Below are positions 1-11,634 of a stretch of 64,000 nt of DNA, piece by piece. The translations under genes and the position numbers were made by a program. The number at the start of each line of letters is the position of its first letter. Position 1 is the stretch's first letter. Origin of the DNA: Eutreptiella sp. 'Long Island Sound 2002' (Eukaryota > Euglenozoa > Euglenophyceae > Eutreptiales > Eutreptiaceae); NCBI GenBank assembly GCA_964036045.1, contig OZ038380.1, positions 124,788,899 through 124,852,898 of the forward strand. The letters are read 5' to 3'. The notes below the pieces were generated by a model. The model searched no databases, had not been told where the DNA came from, and worked only from the letters and a program-made list of their open reading frames with translations.

Positions 1-3000
1 TCACGGAGGTGTGAAATAGTTCATAGCGGGGGTTAAACGATTCACGGAGGTATCTAATAATTCGCGGGGGGGGGGGTAAATAAATTACGGAGGTATCAAA
101 TAATTTGCGGAGGGGGGTAAACAATTCACGGAGTTCTGACACAATTCGCGGAGGGGGTTAAACAATTCACCGAGGTATCTAAAAATTCGAGGAGGGGGTT
201 ATACAATTCACTGAGCGATCAAGTAATTCAAAGAGGGGGGTAAACAATTTACAGAGGTATCAAATAATTTTTGGAGGGGGGTAGAAATTCACGGAGGTAT
301 CAAGTAATTCGCGGAGCGGGTTAAATAATTCACGAAGGTATCAAATATTTCGCGGAGGGGGGTAAACAATTCACGGAGGTATCAACTAATTCGCGGAGGG
401 GGTTGAATAATTCACGGAGGTATCAAATGATTCACGCAGGGGGTTAGATAATTCACCGAGGTATCAAAGAATCCACGTAGGGGGTTAAACAATTCACGGA
501 GGTATCAAATAATTCACGGAGGGGGTTAAAGAATTCACGGAGGTGTGAAATAATTTGTGGAGGGGGGTAAACATTTCACGGAGCTTTGAAATGATTCGGG
601 GAGGGAATTAATTGATTCACGGAGGTATCAAGTAATTCGCGGAGGGGGTTGAATAATTCACGGGGGTATCAAAGGATTCACGAAGGGGGTTAAATAATTC
701 ACGGAGGTATCAAACAATTCACGGAGGGGGTTAAATAATTCACGGATGTATCAAATACTTCACGGAGGGGGTTAAACAACTCACGGAGGTGAGAAATAAT
801 TCGCGGAGGGGGGGGTAAAAAATTCACGGAGGTTTGAAATCATTCGCGGAGGGGGTTGAATAATTCACGGAGGTATGACATAATTCGCGGAGGGGGGTAA
901 ACAGTTCACGGAGGTTCGAAATAGTTCATAGCGGGGGTGAAACGATTCACGGAGGTATCTAATAATTCGCGGAGGGGGGTAAATATTTCACGGAGGTATC
1001 AAACAATTCACGGAGGGGGTGAAATAATTCACGGATGTATCAAATACTTCACGGAGGGGGTTAAACAATTCACGGAGGTGAGAAATAATTCGCGGAGGGG
1101 GGGGTAAAAAATTCATGGAGGTTTGAAATCATTCGCGGAGGGGGTTGAATAATCCACGGAGGTATGACATAATTCGCGGAGGGGGTAAACAGTTCACGGA
1201 GGTTCGAAATAGTTCATAGCGGGGGTGAAACGATTCACGGAGGTATCTAATAATTCGCGGAGGGGGGTAAATAATTCACGGAGGTATCAAATAATTTGCG
1301 GAGGGGGGTAAACAATTCACGGAGCTGTGAAATAATTCGCGGAGGGGGGTAAATAATTCACGGAGGTATCAAATAATTTGCGGAGGGGGGTAAACAATTC
1401 ACGGAGCTGTGAAATAATTCGCGGAGGGGGTTAAAAGATTCACGGAGGTATCTAATGATTCGAGGAGGGGGTTATACAATTCACGGAGCGATCAAGTAAT
1501 TCACAGAGGGGGGTAAACAATTTACGGAGGTATCAAATAATTTTTGGAGGGGGGTAGAAATTCACGGAGGTATCAAGTAATTCGCGGAGCGAGTTAAATA
1601 ATTCACGGAGGTATCAAATAATTCACGGAGGGGGTTAAATAATTCACGGAGGTATGAAGTAATTCACGGAGGGGAATAAACAATTCACGGAGGAGTGAAA
1701 TAATTCACGCAGGGGGTTAAACAATTCACGGAGGTGTGAAATAATTTGCAGAGAGGGGTAAACATTTCACTGAGGTATGAAATAATCCGCGGAGGGGGGG
1801 ATAAACAATTCACCGAGGTGAGCAATAATTCGCGGGAGGGGTTAAACAATTCACAGAGGTAAGAATAAATTCGCGGAGGGGGGGGGAACCAATTCACGGA
1901 GGTGTGAAATAATTGGTGTAGGGGGTTAAACAATTCACAGAGGTATGAAATAATTCGCGGAGGGGGTTTAACGATTCACGAAGGTGAGAAATAATTCGCG
2001 GAGGGGGTTGAACAATTTTTCGAGTTGTGAAATAATTCGCGGAGGAGGGTAAACAATTCACGGAGGTGTGAAATAATTGGCGGAGGGGGTTAAACAATTC
2101 ACGGAGGTGTGAAATCATTCGCGGAGGGGGTTTGTCAATTCACGGAGGTGGCAAACAATTCGCGGAGGGGGGTAAACAATTCACGAAGGTATGAAATATT
2201 CTACGGAGGGGTTTAAATGATTCACGGAGGTGTGAAATTATTCACAGAGAGGGGTAAACATTTGACGGAGGTATGAAATAATTCGCGGAGGGGGGGTAAA
2301 CAATTCACAGAGGTGAGAAATAATTCGCGGAGGGGGTTAAACTATTCACGGAGGTGTGAAATAATTCGCGAAGGGGGTGATTCAATTCACGGAGGTGGGA
2401 AATACTTCGCGGAGGGGGTTAAACAATTTACGGAGCTGTGAAATCATTCGCGGAGGAGGGTAAACAATTCATTGAGGTGTGAAATAGGCGGACGGGGTTA
2501 AAGAATTCACGGAGCTGTGAAATAATTCGCGGAGGAGGGCAAACAATTCCCGGAGGTGTGAAATAATTGGTGGAGGGGGTGAAACAATTCACGGAGGTGT
2601 GAAATCATTCGCGGAGGGGGTTTGTGAATTCACGGAGGTGGGAAATAATTCGCGGAGGGGGGTGAACAAATCACGGAGGTATGAAATAATTCGCGGAGGG
2701 GTTTAAATAATTCACGGAGGTGTGAAATAATTCATGGAGAGGGGCAAACATTTCACGGAGGTATGAAATAATTCGCGGAGGGGGTTAAACAATTCACGGA
2801 GGTGTGAAATAATTCGCGGAGGGGGTTATTCAATTCACGGAGGTGGGAAATAATTCGCGGAGGGGGTTAAATAATTAACGGAGGTGTGAAATAATTCGCG
2901 GAGGGGGGTAACCAATTCACGGAGGTATGAAATATTTCGCGAAGGGGGTCAAATAATTCACGGAGGTGTGAAATAATTCGCGGAGGGGGGTAAACAATTC

Positions 3001-3010
3001 ACGGAGGTAT
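1..3010 (-). repeat. Satellite array 1 (opposite orientation to arrays 2 and 3)
   Basis: Tandem units of about 20 and 21 bp alternate: TTCACGGAGGTATSAAATAA-like and TTCGCGGAGGGGGTTAAACA-like, giving a dimer of about 41 bp. It is the reverse complement of the TCCGTGAATTATTT satellite at 18472-23662 and 27733-30123. Units here are more diverged than in the other arrays, so this array is older or less homogenised. It stops at about 3010, directly against element sequence that begins at 3015. Short open frames inside it are repeat translations, not genes. Confidence 0.97.
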
Positions 3011-3014
3011 GACT

Positions 3015-4092
3015 GGCATCAAGTGGGCCCGCGCAAGAACCCAAGGAGGAAGCGGCCTACCACTTCGAGTATCGGGGTCCAGGTCCAGATTGCCCTCCTG
3101 AGTTGTGGTCACCAACAAGTGCCCACCGACCTGCACCTTGTGGGCCACGCAAGAGGCCACAACCTTTCACAGTTGTGAGACAACCTCCTACAAATGGCCC
3201 AGCATCCTGAATGGCCCCCGAGGGACACCATGGAAGCCGCCCAGACGAAAATGGGCTTCCATCTAGCCCTGGGCCAGGTAGAGGGGCATGCTTCACCAGA
3301 ACAAGAGGCCATCTATTACAGGAAGTCGCCATGGCACATGGCGACACGTGCCCTGGATGTCATCCATACCCATGGACTTGCCGCACTCTGTTGCCTGATG
3401 TACAGCCAAGAGGACGTCTAAAATGCACACGGGAGGACGGAGGTGCTGTTGTGGAATACCGTACGGTAGCCTCAAACCTGTGGGAGCGGATAAAACAGTA
3501 TGAGCAGGACTGCGGGAAAGTGGGTGGTCGACGAGGGGCCATTTCTGGACACCCCACCAGCGTTTGCAAACTCGCTTGGAATGACATTGTGTATGCCCTA
3601 CCACTCGTGGACTCATGGCCATTCTGGAGAGGGGAGACCAAGTACCCCACACCCGCTGTGGAGAAGATGTTTGTGGCTCGGGTACAGAGACAACCCTTGG
3701 GCCGAACGCACTACCTTTGGCCACAGGCAGCAAGTGCAGCATGCCCAGTCACGAGTGATTGGGTAGCACCTGTGAGCCGCCGCAACTCACTGTTGCCGGC
3801 CGACGGGAAGGGTTCGAAAGCACAGGGGACCCCAGGATACGGGGCTGTTCGACAGAGAGTGTCATCGCTAGCTGGTGGCACAGGTCCGACTGCACAGGGG
3901 ACCCCTAGTCAACGGAGCTCGCTGTTGCCAAAAACTTCAAGTTGTACTTGCAGTCCCGGACCTCAACCCAGCGTCCCACGCAATCCAGCTCCCGTGACGG
4001 TGCGGCTGACTAGACAGCAGCAGTTCAACCGAGCATTGATGCAAACGTGCCATGGCATTGCTCGGTGTGTCCGCATTGCGATGCAAGGCTAG
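3015..4092 (+). pseudogene. Element copy A: ORF0 tail and ORF1 remnant, unknown function
   Basis: Homologous to ORF1 of copies B (24462) and C (30923). The ORF0 tail, ending in a TGA just after the ORF1 start, lies at 3015-3211, and its differences from copy C are largely synonymous, so it was coding. ORF1 begins with ATG at 3194. A frameshift near 3410 moves it to the frame that stays open to 4092. The TAG at 4090-4092 replaces a TTG of copies B and C, one base apart. The middle contains a conserved W-rich segment (NDIVYALPLVDSWPFWRGET), followed by a Ser/Gly/Pro linker and a TVRLTRQQQF helix-like segment. I do not recognise the family. Upstream, the leader repeats present in B and C are missing and satellite in the opposite orientation takes their place. 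Confidence 0.8.
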
Positions 4093-5082
4093 GGGGAGCA
4101 ACGGCAGGGGCCCCTGTCAAAGACAGCCTTGTGGTTGCCTATACGGTGGGACGCCACTTTGCAGAGTCCATGCTGATTCCCATATAAGAAAGTAGCGATG
4201 TGATACTGAGGTGCACCCCTTTCAGCCCTGAGATACCCCGCAACCACTTCGGATACCTCCACGCTGGTGTCCGTGTGGTGAACAATGCATGGACAGATGA
4301 TGCTGGGGAGGAGGCCATGGAACTTCTATTGGAAGCAATGGCTGAAGCTGGGGTGCACCCCCCCCCCCCCCTCCAGAACCCATTACACCTGGCCAAGATC
4401 CCCCCACAGGTGATCCAAGCCAGTCAGACATCCCAGCCTGTGCGCTGCGACTCGGATCCCAAGATACATTTGGTGGTGTTACTTGTCGCAAAGGTACACC
4501 AAGTGATGCAGGTGCTGTGCACCAGGATGATCAGATGCAGGAAGGGGACACAAAGGAGGCCATAGGCACAGCTGGCATCCCTGGTGATGCACAGCAACCC
4601 CCCCCCCCCCACCCCCCCGCCTTAACTCCTGTGACTGCTGACCAGGATCCACGCAGAGCTGATCCACGTGAGTCCGACGTCCCAGCCTGTGCGCTGCGAT
4701 GTGGACCCCAGGGTGCACCCGGTGTTGCAGAATGTGTGCATGCTGATGCTGAGATCGAGGGCCGAGACGTAATGGAAAACACAGCCCGGGTGTTGCACAA
4801 GAATGCCTAACCCCACACTCCGGTTGTGGTGTTGAATCACTCGATGATAAGGGATCGCCTATGCCCCTAGCACAGCGCCCACCACAAGTTTTGTTAAGTG
4901 GGCAAGATACTCAAATGTCATCCCCTAATATGCATAGCAGTTTGGGGACTGCATGCACCTCATGGCACCTAGTCAATCCAGCACAGATGGCTCACAGCTG
5001 AGCAACAACCCCGCCTCAGGCAAGAAAGCAATGGCGAGGGATCTCAGCAATTGACATTGACAATCCTGACCAGAAAGTTAAG
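4093..5082 (+). pseudogene. Element copy A: decayed poly-proline linker between ORF1 and OTU domain
   Basis: Open pieces at 4200-4565 and 4517-4810 match the ORF1 end and linker of copies B and C. They include two repeats of a peptide of the form DQDPRRxDPxxSxVPACALR around long poly-C tracts at about 4358-4371 and 4600-4620. The poly-C tracts differ in length from B and C and shift the frame. 4811-5082 continues the homology without an open frame, with deletions relative to copy C. Confidence 0.7.
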
Positions 5083-6258
5083 GTGGATAGAATTAAGGCT
5101 AAGGCCGGTAGGCCTCTGCCTACCATCCAGCAACTGAAGTTACGGTTGGCGCTTGATGAGTATATCGCTGGTGCATGTCTCTTTTATGCAGCTGCCCTGA
5201 GCCTCCATGCGCCCTCTAGTCAAATGCCCTTAACTAGTGTGGACCTGCGAATTCAGGCAACCATAATGTACAGGGAAGGGTGTGGCATAGAGGTGAAAGA
5301 GAGTGCTCTAAGTGTCTGTAGGGCCCTGGAAGTGGATAAATGGGACGAGAGGCCCTTGCGGGGAGTGCCAGACCATTATCGACATCTGGCCACCCACATC
5401 GATGGGAAGGTAGTGTTGTTGCGTACAAACACACCCAAAATAATGGATTCAAGGTTTGGCCCCGACACTGATGTGACGTCTGCTGCAGTTTGGAGTCCGG
5501 GTATGGCAGAAGCCAAAGTGTACCATACAATTGAGCAGATGGAGGAAGCCTGTGAACAAGCATGCGTGATCGTCATTGATGAGGCCGAACGTGATGGGCG
5601 CCGGCGGGGAGGACATTACCGAGGCGCCAGCTATGACCGCTCGTTGCATGTAGCACCTTTGTGTGTCTTGCATGGCATAATGTGGACACAGGTGTACACA
5701 AGAGAGACGTTAGGGCAATTCTCCTTGCGAAGATTGCAGTTGGGTATCGGTGGGAGCAAAGGGCATACAACGAAAGGGGATTGTCGCCAGTCACGGGTTG
5801 TGCAGGGGACACAGGAGCATGGCCCCCTTGTGATGATGGTGAACCACATTGCAAGGCAGTGGGTGCCAGAGTGGTTCACGTGGATTACAATACAGCTGTC
5901 ATGCAATGAAACGACAACTCCCCATCAACATCGTTTTGATAGTACCCCATGGTCAGCAGTGTTCTCCACGGGGCAGCACGTGGGTGGTGAGATCTAGGTG
6001 GAAGAGGGAGGCGTCGGCGGTGGACCGCGTGGCACTCCAGGGAGAAGGCAGTGCCCAGATGGCATTAACCGTGCGGGCCATAGGTACCGTGTCGATAGGC
6101 AAACTGTAGTGGTCCGCACTGGGGCATGGTATGCCACTTGCCCATGGGAAGTGGACAGGCGAATGGTGGTGCTTTACGGCCGTGGAGAATGGCAAAGTTT
6201 GCCTCCATCGCACCGCAAGTTCTTGCACCAACATGCCTTCCGCCTACGTGCAGGTTAG
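5083..6258 (+). pseudogene. Element copy A: OTU-like cysteine protease domain
   Basis: Open from 5083 to a TAG at 5995-5997, then open again in the same frame to 6258. The TAG replaces a TGG codon of copies B and C, a single G-to-A nonsense change. The OTU-like catalytic cysteine motif is retained as AGACLFYA and the later histidine motif as GGHYRGASY, about 146 residues apart as in copy C. OTU proteases normally have DGxCLFxA around the nucleophile; here the aspartate is replaced, but the C-L-F-Y-A core fits. Role by family: cleavage of ubiquitin or ubiquitin-like conjugates, or of the element's own polyprotein. The next frame (+1) carries the USP domain, as in B and C. Confidence 0.55.
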
Positions 6259-7285
6259 TGGCGGTACGCAAGGTGGAGCACGGCAACGGCCATGTGGCAT
6301 TGCGAACCCCCCACGTCACAATTCGTGTTGCCTTGGTACAACATTGCAATGCCTCGTGCTGGCCTCTGGTGGACAGGAGGCCTTCCATGATGAGTGCCCA
6401 CATGATGTGGCGGTGTGGGCTACACTTTGGGGTGACGTTGTGGCAGGTACGACAGGTGCTGTGTACCGTCCAAATGCCATTGCACGCCTCTTGGCGGATG
6501 AGGGGCAGCCAATCGTTACTCTGTGCCAGTGTAGTGGTCGGTGTCAATGTGTCAGGAGCGCTCCCAAGTTTGAGTGGATGCAGCAGCCCGAGATGGCTGA
6601 GTGTTGGAAGCACATGGTACTGAAGCTGGTTGTTGCTGGTGTTCGTTGTCTATCTGGCTGCTTGTCTCATGAGCAATGGTGGCAGCGGTGCCCAGTATGT
6701 GACAAGATAGTCCTCCAAGCTGGAGGTGAGTTGGCAATGGCTGCCCAAGTGTTGCATGTTACTAACCAGGCCCAAAGCGTGCGGTTGCGAATGAAGGAGG
6801 GAATGAGGGGCCGTTCGTTGGCCCCCCTTCAAACGCCCCCCCATGTGGCTGTGGGGGGGGATCTCCAAGAGGCCATTGTACTATCGTCACTGGTGTTCAA
6901 CAAGTGGGCTCCACTCCATGTCCACAATCAACACCTTCATAGCTTGACTGTGGATCATGCGTTTGTGGATGTCAACGGCCACCATTGGTCCCTCCGGGCC
7001 ATGGTGCTACACATTGGAGCAACCAAGGAGGAAGGGCACTTTGTTGTTCACATTTTAGTTCGCGATGAGTGGTGGTTGTGTGATGATGCGTCAGTGACCA
7101 GGGGACGGCCCCGAGCCAATTCGCGAAAGGTGACGTTCCTATTGTATGAGCGTACTCCCACAGACATGGTGGGTCTGTCACGAGGCGGTTCACAAAGGGG
7201 TGCCTGCAATCGTGGTGCACGTGATGCCCCCTCTCAGTCTGTAGCAACAACTGCCCGACAGGCATGTCCGGAGAATGCCGAGTAA
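6131..7285 (+). pseudogene. Element copy A: USP-like deubiquitinase domain
   Basis: 384-codon open frame in +1 relation to the OTU frame. It carries the Cys box (CCLGTTLQCLVLASGG) and the His box with HFVVHI followed by WWLCDDASV, the order and spacing of ubiquitin-specific proteases (peptidase C19). Between them are paired cysteines like a USP zinc ribbon. The first part (6131-6258) overlaps the OTU frame and may not be real coding sequence; the mini-intron proposed for copy C (19 or 25 nt after AG|GTTAGT) is also present here from 6254. A frameshift after about 7280 separates it from the hAT part, which in copy C is in the same ORF. Confidence 0.6.
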
Positions 7286-9841
7286 CACCCCGTTGCGAGC
7301 CATGGCGCTGGCAACCGGTGACCCACAGTCTACCAACCACATTGGAGAAGCGCAACCCTCCCCCTCGTAGTCCGCAGCACCAACTGGCGACAGGCATGCC
7401 CCGAGCCTGCCAAGTAACACCCAATTGGCAGCCATGGCGCTGACAACGGGTGACCCCGCATATACCACACATGTGGCGGATGCGCAGCCCACCACCGAGT
7501 TTATTGAAGCTGTGGCAAAGCTTGTACAAAAACAAAGGGTACGGGCGAAACAATATTTGCAGGTCCGTGTGCAAGCCCACGAGGTTCATCTCCGGGCATG
7601 TCATGAGAAGGAGTGGGATGAGAGGCATGCTGGTCAGGGCACGTCACACCGGTCTGTTGCCGAGTCCATAGAATAGGATAGAGCCCGATCTGCTGCATTG
7701 GCAGCAACGGGGAGCAATGCTTTTTCTCGGATGATTGGGGCAGCCCCCAAGCAACAAACAGCAGGGCCAAAGACACTGCAAGCCTTTGTGGATGGGCATT
7801 GGCAGTTGCAGTTCACTGTTGAAGGGGGTGTAATGTGCATATGTTGTGCATGGGCTGCTCAAAGGATTGTCTTGGGGCGAAGCATCCACCGAAGGCTCCT
7901 ACACCCTTGGTGAATGGAACGTATGACATGGGCATGGGTATGATGAACGCTGGCCCAAAGGGATGGCGTAAAGACGTCCTGGAGGGTCACCTTGGTGTGT
8001 CACGTGGCACGACCAGCAGCCGCAGGAAAATTGATAATCCTGGCCGCCACCACTTGGCCGCCGAGGAGGGTTTCCGGGTGCATTGTGTGGAACGTTTTCG
8101 GGCATTTTGCCCCAGTACATCTGCGTGTGCGGTCAATGTGGAAGAGAAGAGCACTGTGTTCATTAGGGTTGAGGGCATGGACCTGGGTGTACCTATGACC
8201 GACACGGTGGCAGCCATTTTGTCACGCTTGGTGGAGGAATACACTGTCCTCCGCATGTGCACATCCATCCGTGCAATCAGTGAACGCATTCTTCTGCATT
8301 GTGTGTTGACCTCTGAACCCGGCCATCATGCCTCTAAACGATGGATAGTTGAGAAGGCCATGGTCGCAATGCTTTGTGCCATGCAAAATGGTGTGTTAGA
8401 GACCCTGCAAAGGGCATTGTTTATTGCCTTGTTGTTGCATGGATCCGATCGGCAATGGCATCGCATCAAGGAGTATGCCATCCTGCATCTCTTTCCAGGC
8501 ACTGGGCCACGGGGAATGTGTGATGTGTTCCTTGGTGTGGTGGATGTGGGTTAAGGGGAGGCAGAGGAGGTGATGGCACAGGTGGAGGCAGTGCTGCTGT
8601 CCTGGATGCCTGACCGTGCCTGGTGGGCTCAGAAGGTTGTGGCTTGTGTTGTGGATGGTGCCTCTAACCTTGGTGTGCGTGGTGCCACTGCACGACAAGC
8701 TGTTGATGTGTCGGCAATGGAGCACAACGTGTTTGCCATGCTTGTGAAGTGGTTGTCCTTGCTAACCCCCATGGGTGAGCCATGCCATGTGGTCCAGCGC
8801 AAGCTAGGCCTTGCCTTGGATGCTACCGGCCAAGTGCATGGTGACTACCTGGCAAATGTGGGTCGCCAACGTGCATTGTACAACGGTGCGCGCCAGTGGA
8901 AGGACCTTGAGGGGTGTGTCCAAAAGCACAGCAGACCTGGTACACGAAGCGGGTTGCGTTTGATCCCTGCTAGTCACCGTATCCGGTGGTCTGAGGCAAA
9001 TGCCCGTCACAGCAAGGTGTACTTGGCCAATGTGCCCTGGGTGGCGAGGCATTTGGATTCCAAAACGCACCTCACCACCAAGGAGGAGGATGTGTGGGAG
9101 GATTGCCATGATGCAGGTTTGCTGTCATGGGCAGTGGTATGTGGAGACATACTACACGGCACACGCAGCTTCAACAATGTTGCACAGTTGCATGCACCAA
9201 CAGGTGCCGAGTTGACCAAGGCAACGGAATTGTTACAGGCACGGGTGGAAAAGGTGGCGAGGGAGGAGGGGCCAAGGTGGACTCAATTCAAAGAGCAAAC
9301 AGGGACGGGTGCATGGCATGGCGTTGAATTGGTCCGTTTTGATGCCGATGGCCAGAGGTGCACAACCAGCCCCCCTTTTCTAGCCACAGAGGCACGTGCA
9401 GTCACAGACACGTTGCTGGGTGGCATCATGGAGGGACAGGGGACCATTGACCCCCAGGGTGTTCTTGACTGTGCTGTGTTGCTTGACCATGGCCGTTGGC
9501 TCGCTCTACCAGCGGCTGATCGAGCCACATTTGGAGTGGATGTGCTGAAGCACTTCATGGCCACACACCACGCTGAACTGGCAGCTGCGCAGGTTAATGC
9601 TGCTCGCGCATGGGGAGAGTGCGAATCCCTCAAGGAGCATGTCGTTCAAACCTTTGCCAAGGCCCCCATGTTCCGGATGTGGGATCCCTTGACGCGGGAG
9701 CGGGAGCATCTCCAATGGGTGAATGTTTGGCCTGTTTTGTCATTGCTGCGCACATATTGTCCTGATGAGGCTCATGTTGAGCGTGCTTTTTCGTTGCGTG
9801 GGAGGTTCACCAGTCGTATGCATGGTTTGGAGGACCCATAG
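7286..9841 (+). pseudogene. Element copy A: hAT-like transposase (N-terminal and catalytic part)
   Basis: Several open pieces (7425-7676, 7698-7913, 7835-8554, 8570-9841) align end to end with residues ~430-1220 of the copy C protein. The TAA at 8552-8554 and the TAG at 9839-9841 are in the otherwise correct frame; frameshifts near 7280, 7680 and 7850 account for the rest. hAT hallmarks remain: VVDGASNLGVRG (second catalytic Asp region), the CHVVQRKLGLAL insertion-type motif and the C-terminal dimerisation block with AHVERAFSLRGRF. Many third-position differences from copy C show that the frame was under protein-level constraint before it decayed. Confidence 0.8.
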
Positions 9842-10859
9842 TCCTGAGCAAAGCGCATCTTGAGTCAAGCGCGCGCCATATGTGCTGCTCGCCAGGAGCA
9901 ACGCGCCAACTGGTGTGTGCGGCCAAAGTCCTAAGCAGTCCTATACAGGGTGTCGCTGCACACCTTGCACGCGCATTGCCACCCAGTAGCACCCACTACC
10001 ATGGTCGTGCAGTTTGATGGTATCATTCTGTACCGCACTATCGATTCCAGCTGTCTGATTTGCGCCACTTTTGCCCTGCACTCTTGAAGGCAGTCGAACC
10101 GAAGCACACCAATTGCATAACCTCGTCACTAAGATACCGAGACCCAATGTTTCCTACATACAGGACACACGGTGGGTTGGTGACCTGCTGATGTCTTGCG
10201 AACATAATTGGCGAGCGTTGTCACGAAATGACGACGTGCAACACACCCGTAGCGTTTACAAGCTCCTTTTGGTGTCGTACGGTTCACTCCATAAGTACGG
10301 CCAGCTGCGTGTTGTTTCGCTTGTCCACTGAGCACGGCCGCCACTGCCTCGTCAAGTTTGGTCGCGTCCTTCTTCAATGGGTACGTTACGCACACACATG
10401 AGGGAGGCTTCAACCTGTTCACCGACGGCTTTGCGCCTTCTTTGGTCGGCTCCGACCCCTTTTTTCGGTCCCAACGCCTCCGTCATCCAACTTCGACATC
10501 GCCCTTTTGCTGATCGCATTTAGATGTCCCCACCTGTTAGAACAAAAAATAACAATTATTAAACTGCTTTTGTTGTGGCATTTGAGGATGGCTTTGTGCC
10601 TTAGTTTCATGTTACCTGTTGGCTCAGGACTTGGTCCCGGCTGGATTCCGCAGTAGTGCGCGGTGCCGAAGTTAGACTTTGGCACATCCACAGCATTAGC
10701 AATTTATGCACTTTGTAGACAGGTTTGGAAACTTCAATGTTTCTACTGGATAATTGCAAAAATTTACATGGCACCCTGCATTGCTGCTGTCTGGTTAATC
10801 TTCGCACTATCGGCCTAACAACTCATCATTTTACCTTAACACCTCCCCGCAGCTCGCAC
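9842..10859. mobile_element. ~1-kb insertion interrupting copy A hAT gene
   Basis: Copy C reads straight from the ...GGAGGACACACATG region (37600) into GCATGGCTTTGCATTG (37622). In copy A the same two points are separated by about 1.0 kb (roughly 9850-10860) absent from C. The exact ends and any target-site duplication are not clear because both edges have diverged. The segment carries minus-strand coding debris with a psq-type helix-turn-helix (see next feature). The remainder shows nothing I can identify. Confidence 0.6.
10129..10422 (-). pseudogene. psq-type helix-turn-helix peptide (pogo/Tigger-like transposase fragment?)
   Basis: Minus-strand open frame of about 97 codons starting at a GTG; the frame is open a little further upstream. 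Residues ~20-55 read LDEAVAAVLSGQ...AAGRTYGVNRTT..., which fits the psq/pipsqueak helix-turn-helix (AI.AV..G....AA..YGVPR.TL), the DNA-binding N-terminus of pogo/Tigger-type Tc1/mariner transposases. A Lys/Arg-rich stretch precedes it on the overlapping minus frame (10419-10691). No DDE domain follows, so this is at best an N-terminal exon or a non-autonomous relic. It lies inside the 1-kb insertion and probably arrived with it. Confidence 0.4.
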
Positions 10860-11119
10860 TTACTCTGTGCATGGCTCTGCATTGTAATCTGCCACCTTTG
10901 CGGCAGTGCGTGAAGGGGCAGGGTGTCGAGGTAGGCAGCAAGCTAGCGGCCAATGCACGCTTCGATGTGCCTCCCCGGCATAGGGTTTCGCAGCGCATTG
11001 ATCCCCGTACAGTAGTGGAAGCGGCCATGCTGCAGTGCCTAGAGGGGGAGGCTGCAGTGGCCGACGATGGTGACATTTTGCCATCTGTTGGGGGGTCGGA
11101 GGTGCAGCTGTGGGTATAG
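10860..11119 (+). pseudogene. Element copy A: C-terminal piece of hAT protein
   Basis: Resumes the copy C reading frame at ALHCNLPPLRQ (copy C residue ~1237 onward) and runs to a TAG at 11117-11119, after GGSEVQLWV. Copy C continues for a further ~200 residues with a cysteine-rich finger; that tail is absent here. The end sequence GCAGCTGTGGGTATA is nearly the reverse complement of a motif in the copy C 3' flank (39141-39155), so the tail was lost at an inversion or rearrangement point. Confidence 0.75.
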
Positions 11120-11460
11120 TAACCCAATGGGCTATCAGACTTCAGACTTCAGACTTTTATGGACCATCCCCCCCAACCCCCAGCACCCAAGCCCCCCATG
11201 ATAGACCCCCCCCCCCCAATATCAGACTAGTGGACACATGGAAAATGGGAAAATATGGAACCTCGGAAAACGTTCCACATGGGGGAAAGCATAGTACCCC
11301 CCCCCCCCCGCCTGTTTCGAATCATAAAAGTGCCCCCCCCCCACCAGACACATAGGAACTTCACTTCAGGAAAATGGGGATAAAAGGGCAGTACCCCCCC
11401 CCCCCCCACCCCCACAGAGACACGGGAACCTCACTTCAGGAAAATGGTGGGTTGGGGAAA
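11120..11460 (-). repeat. 3' flank minisatellite of the element, inverted, rich in poly-C
   Basis: Contains CAGACTTCAGACTTCAGACTT (11135-11156), also found at 39120-39145 and, imperfectly, at 40425-40445. It then has units of the type GGAACTTCACTTCAGGAAAATG separated by runs of 8-17 C. These are the reverse complement of the units in the copy C 3' flank (38840-39050, 40195-40360), so this part is inverted relative to copy C. No coding potential seen. Confidence 0.7.
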
Positions 11461-11510
11461 ATATGTCCGCATGTGTGCATGTCATTGTGTTTGCTCTCCT
11501 TTCGCTTGCA

Positions 11511-11634
11511 GTGGTAGGTAAGGTGAGTAAGCCCAGGAGGGGCCACCCCCTGATAGAGTCATCATGTTTGAGATTGACATTGTGGTAGGTAAGGTGAGTA
11601 AGCCCAGGAGGGGCCACCCCCTGGTAGAGTCATG
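11511..11634. repeat. Two direct repeats of ~52 bp, 71 bp apart
   Basis: The sequence starting GTGGTAGGTAAGGTGAGTAA and ending CCACCCCCTGRTAGAGTCAT occurs at 11511-11563 and 11582-11634 with one visible difference. It contains GGTAAGGTGAGT, which resembles splice donors, and is preceded by TTTCGCTTGCAG, which resembles an acceptor; an exon duplication is possible but unproven. Confidence 0.75.

Noticed and set aside
1685-2118. Minus-strand open frames with LFHTSVN repeats
   Set aside because: Translations of the satellite; no start context, composition follows the repeat unit.
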